Assembly: GCA_963573385.1 (NCBI GenBank)
Contig: CAUYLG010052019.1
Location: 93,653 to 157,652, forward strand
Direction of reading: 5' to 3'
DNA: 64,000 nt
Source: Cacajao melanocephalus
Taxonomy: Eukaryota; Chordata; Mammalia; Primates; Pitheciidae
A program made the translations under genes and the position numbers. Under the pieces are notes generated by a model. It was not told the DNA's origin. It saw only the letters and a program-made list of their open reading frames with translations, and ran no database searches. Below, piece after piece: positions 32,518 through 44,389 of the stretch (positions within the stretch are counted from its first letter, which is position 1; each line of letters opens with the position of its first letter).

Positions 32518-33180
32518 CTGTAATCAGGCTCTCATCCCTCCTTCTTGACCTCATTACCACTAAAAAAAAGCCTCCTCCTGGGTCCCCATGCTCCAGTCTG
32601 GCTCCCTTCTGTGCATCTCCCCTGCAGCTGTCAGTCATTATTCTAAAATGCAAATCTGACCACATCACTCTGCTTAAAACTCTTCAATGACTATGCTAAC
32701 ATTAAAGATAAAGCAGATTCCATAGCTTAGCACTCCAGGTTCTCCATGACATGACTCATGCCTTTCTCTCCAGCCCCCTTTCCTGCCCCTTTCCCATCAG
32801 GTTCCCTTCTCTCTTCCCCAGGCTGAGCCTCACATGGGAAGTCTCATTTCAGGCCTCCATGCCTTCCCACAGGCTGTGATCTCTGGTTGGAATGCTGGCC
32901 CCCAGGGCCCTAGCCCTTATTTAACTCCTACTCATCCGTCACTTCACTGATGGGCCCTCTCCTCTGTGCAGCCTTCCTGGACTGCCCACCTGTCACTCCC
33001 ACTTGATTTAAACGCCCCTGACTCTGGGCTCCCCTAGCAATGGTCACACTTACCACAGCATATTGTAATTGGTTTAACCTTGTCTCCCTCAAGTTCCTCT
33101 AGAACAAGGAGTATTTTACTTTGTATTCTCAAGATTTAACATGGTGTCTGACATAAAGTAGCTTTTGATAAATGAATAGT
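32518..33180 (+). mobile_element. L2 LINE 3' end, long copy
   Basis: Motifs in L2 order: aatctgaccacatcactctg, cttaaaactcttcaatgact, aggttctccatgacatgact, and tcctctagaacaaggagtat before a diverged terminus. Not overlapped by later insertions. Confidence 0.9.
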
Positions 33181-34610
33181 ATGAAGGAGAGGTTAGCAGG
33201 CTCAAATACAAACGACAGAATCATGCACAAATATGCAACAGCAGTGAGAGAGTTCACACTGGATGTGTTTACCAGCAAATGACCCAGAAACTGCCAAAAT
33301 CTCCAAAGAACTCCACATCAACTCTGTGGAGATAGCCACACCCATGGGCAAATCAGACACAGAGCTGAGCTTCTCTGGTGGAATGAAGCAACGCTTCTTA
33401 TCTTCCCCCATTTAACCAATACTTTTCTTGCTCTGTTTATAGAAATTAATGTTTTATGTAAAAAGTATATGATGGTATAAATTAGAATGTTTTACTATGT
33501 AGTGTATTTTTGCATATCTTAAAATATGTAAGACACTCAAATGATTCTGATTATTAGAAGGGGGAAGCTTAAAGAGATATGTATACTATGGACAAAGGAA
33601 ACTAAACGAGTGGGATTGGGCAGTGACAAATTCCAGCTAAGTTCTAAAGTGAAAAGGCACAGTATTTATCTTATTTCCCTCATTTTCTTTCTAAGAGTAA
33701 GATTCCAAGAGGCTTTCTCTTTATAATTTCAGGGAAATAAGATAAAATATGTTCATAAAATTGTTTGAACATAATATACTTTTAAGTATTAAGGAGTGAA
33801 TGTGCCTCTTATATTTATGCCATTATGTATCTGCTGGGAGTTGACATGTATTTTGAACTCAGTTGGGTATTCCCTGGATGGGTGAACTGAAATGGATATT
33901 CTTGATTACATGTCACATATTCCTAACACAGATCCAATAGATTTCGAAGGCAGCAAAGGATCCAATGTAATAGTATCTCAGGCAATTCAAACTACTGTAT
34001 TTTCTTGATTGGTAGAGGCGACCCTATTATTGGATAAATTATTTTAAAAGCATATTTCTAAGGTCAAAATAAAAAATACCAGTTGGCTCACTTACAGATG
34101 GCTGCTAAATTGTGAAATCAACTTTCTAAAGCCTAAATTATACATTCTAATAGACACATATAATGCAACCCAAGGGCCTGTTTTCCTAGATGAAAACAAG
34201 GATGACCAACTGTAAACTAAAGGCTCCTCTAGGGCTTATCTCCTTACGGTTCTAAAATCCCACTCCTGCACTTTCCAACCATGCATAATTGTAATGCTAG
34301 CCAACATTTTTTAACTCATGCAATGCCTTTCTTCCTTCAACATTCAGCAGCAAGAGAAGTACAACTGGACCTCTTAGTTTTGAAAGGCACTGGGGAATGT
34401 TCACTAAAATGAATCATCGATACCTTTGTGCCCTGCTTTGTTCCAGAAAGGGTGTAAGACAGCTATAATCATTATCTAATTGATTTTTCTTGCTCCCATG
34501 CCCCTCTCTTCTTTGCAAGTGAACATCTTCATGTAGACTTTGTTCTAAATGAGAACTGCACGTTCATACTGACAAAGACAGTATCAGTCCCCCAAAGAAG
34601 GATGAGGCAT
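33181..34610. other. Unique intronic sequence, nothing recognised
   Basis: No supported feature in 1.4 kb of AT-rich sequence. Confidence 0.45.
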
Positions 34611-34611
34611 G

Positions 34612-34720
34612 ATCTATTCATTCAACAAACATGTATTGAGTTTCTGCCAACTAGATGGCCATGGTTGCAAGCTTACAGTCTAACGGCAGGTAACAAACAA
34701 GTAAACAGGCGATTACAACA
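34612..34720 (-). mobile_element. L2 3' end, antisense
   Basis: Begins atctattcattcaacaaaca, then tgtattgagtttctgcc, the reversed L2 terminus. Confidence 0.65.
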
Positions 34721-35940
<1,220 letters not shown>

Positions 35941-36727
35941 AAAATTGCTCTTTAATGTCTCTTCCAATCCTAAGATTTTTATAATTTTGTGACTGAAGTC
36001 ATTTTTCTTTGAGAATTATAGGTGGGTAAAATTATCCCAGCCTAAGATGTTATCGTAAACGGAAGATAGGTCAGCATTTCAATAATATTTGGTTTTTCAA
36101 GGTTGCCAACATAACTTCACTCTCAGTGGGCAAGGATGCAGCTGCATGTATAAGTAAACTGGGCCTGGGACATACTTGGTTGTAGTTTTCCAAACACAGA
36201 GTTTTACTTCAAAAGATCAACTGAACACAAAATTTAACAGACAGAATGGAAGAGAATGACCTAAATGTTTTGGACTGTATAATACTTCACATCTGAGGAG
36301 ATGTAATTATTTTGCTGTCCTCCCCAAAATTGAATCTCAATTATGTTTTGAGATCTGAGTACTAGAAAATACAAAAATTATGTTCCATCTTTTAGGCATT
36401 TGGAATAAGCATTACAGACACATAACAAAGTTATGCCTACCCTCATATGCTGCATAACCTCATATGTATCTTCATATCTTCGACACACTCTGTTTTAAAC
36501 CTCTAAAATGAGCAGTTTATCAATGAGATACATAGCTTCACAACAAATATCTCAATTTGCAGCTCAAGTTATCATTCTAGACATGAAGAAAGCCACATCT
36601 CTCAGGTCTTGCAACATCTAGAGAAAAGCACACCCAAAGCACCCTCAGTCTTTTGAGCCAATGCTCTTTTCTACTACTATGGAAACAGCCTTAAGGTCCC
36701 AGGAAATTCTTCACAACAAGGAGCTAA
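35941..36727. other. Unique intronic sequence, nothing recognised
   Basis: No supported feature. Confidence 0.4.
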
Positions 36728-36818
36728 CCATCTGGGTTTGAATCTGGTGTTTACCACTTCATAGCTGTGTGACCCTGGCAAGGAATTTAACCTCTCTGGG
36801 CATTAGTTTCCTCATGTT
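36728..36818 (+). mobile_element. MIR core, truncated at a GA repeat
   Basis: Reads ctgggtttgaatctggtgtt, cttcatagctgtgtgaccct and aacctctctgggcattagtt, the MIR core. It runs into the GA microsatellite where the TCTGTAAAATGGG part should be. Confidence 0.85.

Positions 36819-36850
<32 letters not shown>
36819..36850 (+). repeat. GA dinucleotide microsatellite
   Basis: About 15 uninterrupted AG units, replacing the 3' part of a MIR. Likely length-polymorphic. Confidence 0.95.
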
Positions 36851-36851
<1 letters not shown>

Positions 36852-39095
36852 CATAACAACACCCTCCTCAGAAGCTTGTTGTCATACTGCAGTAATTTCC
36901 TCACCTGACCTCATTCTCTAGCAACTCTGAAACTAGTTACTTTGAAGAATTTTGAAAGGGTTACCGGACTACAGGAAAACAAACATGGGGAAGCCACTCG
37001 GTTCTAAAGAGAAAGGTTTTGTAATTGCTATGGCTCAACGGGTTGAGTCACATTTAATTAAGTCTGGAATTTTCAAGGACAAAAACAGAACTTCCCAACA
37101 GGACACCTAAGACAAGAAAACATGTAGATGAGAGCTGGAGAGCCCCTAGGAACTTGCAGTTAAGGAGCAGGCTGGTAGCAGTAAATCACACTTTATTGAA
37201 ATGGGGGCGAGGGAGAGAGATTCCTCCATCAACTAGAACCAATCTTCCCACATTATCCTCCTCAACATTTCACATCTGCTATTGAATCCAGGTGAACTCA
37301 CTCCAAACTCTGTATAAATTTGAGAACAGTGGGAGAAGGGAGAGAGAAGAAGTCCAGCAAAGAGAACAGTCAGTGGGAATGACTAAATACCTCTGAGCAT
37401 CGAAATACATGACAGTTTGTAGATGTAGGGCCTATAGCATGAATCCCTCCATTTCCCATGACTTACTCATCACTAGTGTTGTATGTGGCTAAAAACCAAA
37501 ACAGGCACCCAAGCAACACAGTCTCATTAGCAAGAGAAGAATAACCTGACACCAAAAAAATGTAATAACCCTTTTGAAGACAACTGGTTCAGAAGTTGTG
37601 AATCATCCTGAAATAGCTAGAGGCCAAACCACATGGACGCCACATTTAAATAAAATACATACACACAACCACCAAAACAAAGTGGTGACTTGTCAGAAGT
37701 CTAGTTCTGCTTTCCCTATCCAGGTCTGCTGGTGATGTGCATAATTAATTTTAAAATCGTATTCTGAGTAAGGTAGGTACTTGGTAACTGAAGACCTCTA
37801 GTTCTCACTGGAAGGTTCCTGTCTTTCCAGACCACACCTGCAGATGTCATTAAGAGTTTATGGCCTTCATGATACCTCAGCCCAAAGTACAGTAGCAGGA
37901 AAGGCCTGCACTGAAGCAGCTGGAGAAGCCCGAAGCAATGAATGCCTGTGTCAGCAGACCCATGGCAGAGGAAGTGATTGCTGCCAGCCATCCTCCATCG
38001 TCCTGCCTTAAATTCCCGGGAGTTACAAGTCACACGTTACCTCTACTCTTAACACAAAGTCCTATGCAACTCTGTGCCCGGTCTCCCTCTTCACACTCCA
38101 CCTCTGAACACTGCTCAAAATATTCTGAGTTTTCGGAGACTCAAAGCCGGTAAAGATGGGATGCAAGTGCATAAATCTTTATCACTCTTGGCTAGAATAA
38201 GGCCAGCCAGGTGAAATCACACTCCATCCCCTCTATTCAGCCAACCATTACTTTTCCTCTGAAGGCTTTTTGGGTCGCCTCTCACTGCTTGGTCTGAGAA
38301 TTACTTCTCTTTCCAGATCAAGAATCCCTTCATTCTTCCACATTTGACACTCGCTCAAGTAGTGATCCTGTCGCCAAGCTTTCCATTTCTCACATTCGCT
38401 TTATGTGGGATGTGTTGAAGGAACTACTAGGTTATACCTAAAAACTTGCATGACCTGACTCAATATTTTAGAATCTCAGTGGAAAAGAGTCTTGTTTACA
38501 GAAGCAGCATTTTTCCAAAGGCTCACTACTCTACACACAAAGTTGTGGCCACTAAGAATCCATTTGCCTCCTCCCAAGATATAGAAAAGAGATCACAGTA
38601 GGAAATCTGCCACCCCTTAAAAGAAGCAGAATTGAAATGGTCTGTGTCCTGAGCCTTTGGGTACCTCCTAGAGCTACAGGAGCAAGGCAGACACTGACAG
38701 CATCAACAGCGAGAGGGCAGAGAGAGACACGGGTGCCTTTTGGGCAAAGTTGCTTATGGCTCTTGTCTAAGAGAGTGCTTCTCTCTGGGCCTGTATTCTG
38801 TGTGTCATTTTCTGCCACTCCACCCCCAATCTATTTGCCAAAGACCTCAAGATGACTCTAAGAGGTTCTGAATTACTGACAAACCTAGGGAAGATGCTTT
38901 TGAAAACATTAAATACAAAAAGAGACCTGTTCAGCTAGTGCAAACACTTGGTCATTAGCATTTTCTTTTTTAAGGCCAAAAGAGGGAAAAAAGAAAAAAA
39001 AAAAAAAGAAGCCTGCTTCTGTTAAATAATAATGATATTCACAGAACAACAGACACTGAAATTCCAAGGTTCAGCATCTCGCCAGCTTTACTCAC
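36851..39095. other. Intronic sequence downstream of RGL1 exon 2
   Basis: No recognisable repeat except an A-rich tract at about 38984-39008. No further RGL1 exon was found. Confidence 0.5.
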
Positions 39096-39206
39096 CCCCA
39101 GCCATCTTGCTCCTTTATTGGCAGCCTGTTGAATCTGGACTCTTTTGAGGGTGACATGGTAAACAGCTCCTTCCTCTACCTCTTCACCCCAGTCCTGAAT
39201 CGAGCT
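39096..39206 (-). CDS. RGL1: RGL1 coding exon 2 (37 codons), Ral GEF N-terminus
   Basis: On the minus strand a CAG acceptor after a pyrimidine-rich run (CTCTTTTTCTTTCTC) opens a 111-base exon that closes at a GTGAGT donor. It is exactly 37 codons, phase 0 at both ends, reading SSIQDWGEEVEEGAVYHVTL, then KRVQIQQAANKGARWLG. I recognise this from memory as the N-terminal segment of RGL1, a RalGDS-family exchange factor that loads GTP on RalA/RalB downstream of Ras/Rap. The family has an REM (RasGEF_N) domain, a CDC25-type RasGEF domain and a C-terminal Ras-association domain. This exon lies before the REM domain and contains no catalytic residues. It joins in frame to the nine-residue exon 961 bp upstream. 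The next exon, expected to begin with V-E-G-D, was not found in 1-39095, so the following intron is probably longer than 39 kb. The exon call is firm; the symbol rests on recall. Confidence 0.93.
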
Positions 39207-40167
39207 CTGCCAAGGATTGGATAAAGAGAAAGAAAAAGAGTATTTTTTTTTCCTCTCTGCTAACCACAATCTATCCCAGCTGCTTTGCTGCTTACAACAG
39301 CACTCAGGGCACAAGATGGGCTGTTCAAAATGTTACAGTCGGAGCAATGCACGACACATTTTGATAGCAGGAATGCTGAGATTTTCTTGGCTTGTAGCCC
39401 CTTCCTGTGGTATCAGGATGCCCAGAGTTTTCCATTTAGTTATTTTTCCTAGACTTGCTCACATAAATAGTTTGTTTGAAGTCTTTCTTTTTCTTCATAA
39501 AGAAACTGTAGTTTAGTCCTGATTAACTTGTCCCTCTTAAGTGAAAGGAAAAATAATTTTTTTGGAAAAAAAAAAGTTTGTACTTTTTAAAGTGGCTCAG
39601 TCATTGAACAAACTAGATTTTAAACTCAGACACAAACAACTCTTTAAAATGCCAAGAGTCCTCACTCCTTTGGAAGTGGTTGCTTGTCTTTTTCTACTCA
39701 TTGTTCTGGAGCCCACAAAGTTAGCGGGGGCGGAAAGTTTTTATTTCCGTAAAATAATCTGGCAAGTGCAGAAAAAGCAACACATCATCAGGCAGCTTCT
39801 ACTAAACTCTGTGCAGCGATCCCCTGGATTTCTATGTCCCCAGCTAAACCTGAGGTTTATGTGAAAGAGCCGCTGGGACGCAAAAGCGCTCCGCGGTTCA
39901 CCTAGACTAACAGTTCTTTTTCCTTCAAAGTTCTCCCCTTCTGACATGCATCTGCCCCAGACACACCACAGGCAATTGCTGAGAAAGTGGGTATGGTTGA
40001 AAGGGAGAAGACACGCAGAGAGAGAGGAATACAAAGCGGAGGGAGAGAGCTTTAGCTCACAAGTATGGAATGGGATCACTCCGAGGGAGTCCAAAACACG
40101 CCCAGAGAAAGCGGGAGAAGATTCCCCACCAGAGAAGCCTCGGGAGAAGGCAGAGAGCTCTCGTTAC
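39207..40167 (-). other. RGL1: RGL1 intron 1 (961 bp)
   Basis: This is the intron between the two recognised coding exons, with GTAACG donor at 40167-40162 and CAG acceptor at 39209-39207. It is free of recognisable repeats. A plus-strand frame of 107 codons (39541-39864) lies in it with a hydrophobic stretch. It looks like chance, because it has no splice or homology support. The intron is short compared with the very long one that follows exon 2. Confidence 0.85.
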
Positions 40168-40194
40168 CATTTTAGCTTGCCAAAGCAATTTCAT
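40168..40194 (-). CDS. RGL1: RGL1 first coding exon, coding part (MKLLWQAKM)
   Basis: The minus strand reads ATG at 40194-40192, then nine codons giving MKLLWQAKM, and stops at a phase-0 donor (ATG|GTAACG). Spliced to the exon at 39206, this gives MKLLWQAKM followed by SSIQDWGEE, which matches the RGL1 N-terminus as I remember it. The ATG has A at -3 and A at +4, a moderate context. The start was chosen because it matches the recalled protein. However, the same frame stays open upstream to another ATG at 40467, so an N-terminal extension is possible if transcription starts further out. The exon lies at the edge of a CpG island that supplies its promoter. An 18-codon upstream ORF overlaps this start and would compete for ribosomes. 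Confidence 0.88.
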
Positions 40195-40228
40195 TCTCAG
40201 TTTTCTCTCCGGTGCGCGAACGCTGCAT
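40172..40228 (-). promoter_or_regulatory. Upstream ORF overlapping the RGL1 start codon
   Basis: An ATG at 40228-40226 in good context (ACC before ATG) opens an 18-codon frame, MQRSRTGEKTENEIALAS. It runs through the RGL1 ATG in a different frame and ends at TAA 40174-40172, inside RGL1 codons 7-8. The same frame is open upstream to an ATG at 40423, so the leader could carry a longer version depending on the transcription start. Overlapping uORFs usually lower translation of the main frame. Here that effect is inferred. Confidence 0.6.
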
Positions 40229-40445
40229 GGTGCGCCCTGCTCGGAGGCCAACGCAGTGTCTGCTGGGCTCAGCCCCGCGGCGCCTCGCCCGGGTCCGGGT
40301 CCCGAGCGGCCGCCGCGCACAGACACGCGCCGCGCTGCCCCCGCCGCCGCCGGTGCGCGCGACTCGGGCCACAAAGGGAGCGCGGCGAGCGAGCGAGCGA
40401 GCGAGGAGCAGACTCCTCCCCACGCCACTCCGTGATGTAAGGCTT
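40195..40445 (-). promoter_or_regulatory. RGL1: CpG island promoter and 5' UTR of RGL1
   Basis: CpG is abundant here and scarce elsewhere in the window. The stretch contains a NotI site (40306-40313), a short CCG run (about 40338-40352) and a GCGA/GAGC tetranucleotide run (40385-40405). It sits directly upstream, on the minus strand, of the RGL1 first coding exon, so it is read as a TATA-less CpG promoter plus 5' UTR. No TATA box is visible and the transcription start cannot be fixed. A bidirectional promoter is possible, but no plus-strand exon was recognised beside it. Confidence 0.75.
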
Positions 40446-41943
40446 TCCTGTTTGTGCTTGTGAGCACACTCTCCCTTTCTTCAGTCCCATGGATAAAGTT
40501 AGCAGGAAAGCGTCTCTCCAGCTCTGAAGGTGATCGGGAAACACCACTTTCAAGTTTATCAGGTTTTCCTGACGGTCACCAGGTGCCAAAATAGAACTGA
40601 GTGTGTGATAGAGGATCGGTGTGTGTCTTCTTCCTTCGCTAAAACAATGGAAGGAGAAAGTCCGAAAAACTTCCATTATCTGCCTATTATCTATTTTGAT
40701 GTTAGAATAAGGAAGTCAGAATGACCCCAGGGAGAGCCCAAATACTAGAAGCCAGGAAGTTTTTATTACAACAAACGATAAGGTCAGAGGACACTAGGGT
40801 ATTCCAAAACTGTGCCCAGGGGCTATACCCTTTCCTGCATCAGCCATGGACTTCTTTTCACCACCCATTATGATAAGGCTCAATTATCCAGTAACTGGCC
40901 ATTGCGAGTGGGAAGGGAACAAAGCAGGGTAAGGTTTTGCTGGGACTGACAGTGTTCTGGAGGTTTTGTGAGTCTTTGTGAGTAGCCACCATGGGTTGAG
41001 TTGTCTGTACTGTAGGGACACTGTGGGATCACAGCCACAGGGAAAAGCTCTTCATCAGAAGACTACCAGCAGGAATTTTATCATAATGGAAAGATCTGCT
41101 ATAGAGATAAAAGATTTACATTTTTTAGATCCAGTTTTAATAAGTCAACAGCAAGAGATACCAGATGATAATGCAGTTAAGCTTGGCACCTGCCAGAATT
41201 CCATGCCAATTGCAAACACCTTTAGGGCTCATGTATTTCATACTATTCACCCCAAATGAATTTAATCACCTTCAATTAAAAAAATAGGTCTCCCACTAAT
41301 TGCCATACTAAGACGTAAGCCTGGGCTTCGGTTAATAGTAAATATATCATGAGCTGAAAATTTAGACGATCAAGTGTACCGATGTTCCCAGGAGGACAGA
41401 ATAAATGACAGCAAAGGCACATTAAGGAAAAACAAAAGGATCTGTGGACACTTGAGAACATCTTTAAGTCACTCAGCCAGGTCATCCTCATATAACCAGA
41501 ACTACAGGGCACGGTGACTATATAGAGAGGAGATGGCCTTTTAGCAAGCTGAAGTGGTTGTTCTATAATTTAAAAAGCAAACAAACAAAAAACAGTAGAC
41601 TAAATCCTTCTGTGATGATCAGAACAGAATGTCTCAGGAAAATCATGTGGAGGTCCTACCTCCCTGCTTGTTAAGCCATCCTCAGGACCCCAGGCCTACC
41701 TCTAGAGGACTTATTAGGTGATCTTGGAGACAACAAAACGCAGCTGAGAACAGTTAAGCAACCTGTAAGATTAATTTCACCACTACTTTAACCTGATTTT
41801 TGGCTATACATTTGGCAATAACTGAAATGTTTCTGTTTCAGGGATATTAAGCAGTTTTGGGCAGAGCAGCTTATAATTCACAAGGCCCCACTCAGGTTTC
41901 AGATCTACTCACCCTTCTCTGTACTCCACCAGTTCCCTGGCTG
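40446..41943. other. 5' flank of the RGL1 promoter, nothing recognised
   Basis: Repeat-free sequence for about 1.5 kb upstream of the CpG island. It may hold promoter-proximal regulatory sites, but none can be named from sequence alone. Confidence 0.4.
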
Positions 41944-41944
41944 G

Positions 41945-42145
41945 CCACCTAGTGTGTAAAGGGAAAAGAACTGGCTTCAAGGCAAATGGATCCAGCTTCA
42001 TAGCCAGCCTTGCAGTGAGGGAACCTGAATGCTACTACCCTGAGCCTTAATTTCCTTATCTGTAAAATGGGACAAACATCTACCTGAAAGAGTTTGAAAG
42101 AGGAAAAATGAAACAATGCATGCAAATCATAAGCACATGGTAAAT
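41945..42145 (+). mobile_element. MIR
   Basis: Reads aaagaactggcttcaaggca, ccctgagccttaatttcctt, and atctgtaaaatgggacaaac, MIR core in order, then a diverged 3' part. Confidence 0.85.
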
Positions 42146-42267
42146 AATCCAAAAAAGTTCCACTGCCTCCTTATTGTACTTTCTCCCAAACCATATTTAT
42201 CCATACTCACTGAAAAGCGTGTTATGTATGCAATACTAGGAAATCTGAAATGATGTCTTCTCATGAA

Positions 42268-42508
42268 CATTGTTAAAAAGGAGTATGGCCCCCATCTCTC
42301 TCTTGCCTCCTCTCTCACTACATGATCTCTGCACATGCTGGCTCACCTTCCCCTTCTGCCATGAAGTCAAGCAGCTTGAGGCCCTCACCAGATACAGATG
42401 TTGGTGCCATGCTTCGTGTACAGCTTGCAGAACCATGAGCCAAATAAACGTCTTTTCTTTATAAGTTACCTCCTCTCAGGTATCCCTTTATAGCAACACA
42501 AAAAAACT
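42268..42508 (+). mobile_element. MST/THE1-type (MaLR) LTR, 3' part only
   Basis: Contains cactacatgatctctgcaca, cttctgccatgaagtcaagc, gaaccatgagccaaataaac and ggtatccctttatagcaaca, the 3' half of a MaLR LTR. The 5' half is absent and the end abuts an L1. Confidence 0.88.
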
Positions 42509-42516
42509 TAAATAAA

Positions 42517-43590
42517 AATACAGGGGGAAAGCTTCATGATATTGGCCTTGGCAATGATTTCTTGGATCTCACACCAAAAGCACAGGCAAGAAAATTAAAA
42601 ATAGGGAGTGGAACTACGTCAAACTAAAAAGCTTCTGTGCCGCAAATGAAACAATCAACAGAGTGAATAAACAACCTCTGGAACAGAAGAAAATATGTGC
42701 AAATCATGTATCTAATAATGGGTTAATACCCACAATATTTTAAGAGCTTCTACAACTAAATAGAAAAAAAAAATCTCAATTTAAAAATGGGCAAAACACC
42801 TGAATAGACATTTTTCCAAAGAAGACTTACAAATGACCAACACATACATGAGAAGGTGATCAACATCACTAATCACCAGGAAAATGCAAACCAAAACTGT
42901 AATGAGACATAACCTCACACCCATTAAGTTGGCTATCATTAATAAATAAAATAAAATAAAAACTAACAAGTATTAGTGAGAATGGGGAGCAATTCAAACC
43001 CTGGTGCACTGTTGGTAGGAATGTAAAACAGTGAAGCCACTATGGAAGACAGTATGGAGGTTCCTCAAAAAATTAAAGATAGAACTACCATATCGCCCAG
43101 CAATCTCAATTCTAGGTATTTACCCAAAATAATTCAAATCAAGATCCAAAGCGATACTTGCACTTCCATATTCATTGCAGCATTATTCATGATAGCCAAG
43201 ATGTGGAAGAAACCTAAATGTCCATCAACAGATGAATCGATAAAGAAAATGTGGTATTATTAAGTTATAAAAAGGAAGAAAATCCTGTCATATGCAACAA
43301 CATGGATGAATCTTAAGGACATTACGCTAAGTAAACTAAGCCACTTACAGAAGGACAAATACTACATGATCCCACTTATATGAGGTATCTAAAATAGCCA
43401 CACTATTAGAAGCAGAAAGTAGAATGGTGATTGCCTGGGGCTGGAGAAACAGGGAGGTGGGGAATTGCTGTTCAGTGTATACAGAGTTTCAGTTATGCAA
43501 GATGAGTAAGTTCTAGAGATCTGTATACTGTGCTTATAGTTAACAGTAATGTAGGTACACACAAAAATCAGTTAAGAGGGGAAAAAGATC
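42517..43590 (+). mobile_element. L1 (L1M type) 3' end, 5' truncated
   Basis: Decayed ORF2 C-terminal sequence (aaatgggcaaaacacctgaa, then tccatattcattgcagcatt) followed by 3' UTR (catgatcccacttatatgag, gaatggtgattgcctggggc). Frameshifts and stops break any reading frame. Confidence 0.93.
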
Positions 43591-44009
43591 TATATTTAAG
43601 CATGAGTATGTTGCTAGGAATAGTTTTGTGTTGCCATTTTTGGTGGGCACTGACAGTAACAACAGAAAAATTCTAGCATATAAGAGGAAAGAGGTATGGA
43701 AGAGCACCAAACTGGGGAGGAAAAATTTTTTTTTGCTTTACAGTTTTACTAGAGCCAATAAATAAAGAGCAAATGCAAGCAGCTGGTGTGCTGATTCTTT
43801 AAAAGAGTCTGTCTAGAAATGGAAGTATATAATATATATACCCCATTCATTCATTTATTTATATATTCATTGGTCTCTATGACACCACATTTTTCTACAT
43901 TTTATTCTACCTCTCTGGCTGCAAGAAGAGGTAAAAAATGCAAAAATTATGACAGACTGTACTTACGTAGGATGACATAGAGTGATATTTATGTGTCTCG
44001 GTAAATGAT
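43591..44009. other. Unique sequence, nothing recognised
   Basis: No supported feature. Confidence 0.4.
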
Positions 44010-44195
44010 GGGATATTTGGCCTATGAGTTTACATTCCAGCTCTAGATCACTTGCCAACCAAGAGTCTGACCCTCACTTCTCACAGCCTTATTTTCCTTA
44101 TTTGTTTCTTGTCATGCTTATCATGAGGATTTAATGAGATATACTATATAAAGTATCTGATCGAGTGCTTGCAACATAAGAGGCATTGAATAAAA
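44010..44195 (+). mobile_element. MIR, diverged
   Basis: Reads ttaatgagatatactatata and ttacattccagctctagatc, MIR-like at the expected spacing. Confidence 0.6.
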
Positions 44196-44389
44196 ATGTA
44201 TCTCCTCTCCCTACTCTCACACCATTTCCCTTTAATGTAATTTTGTATTTGTTTACTGCTTTTGGTTTGTAATCTGAGTGGTCTTTATACTTTTGTCTGG
44301 GTAAGAGATTACACTGCATAACAGAAAAGGACAGTGAAAATATAATAGACATTGTACTTGGACATAAGTACGTAATAAAAACTTGTCTT

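Noticed and set aside
39541..39864. 107-codon plus frame in RGL1 intron 1 with a hydrophobic, signal-like stretch (VVACLFLLIVL)
   Set aside because: Antisense to RGL1 within its short intron, starts beside an A-rich run, no family resemblance and no exon signals.
40212..40463. Plus-strand frames through the CpG island
   Set aside because: GC-rich, stop-poor sequence opens long frames in all directions. Arg/Pro-rich translations fit this; the splice-supported gene is on the other strand.
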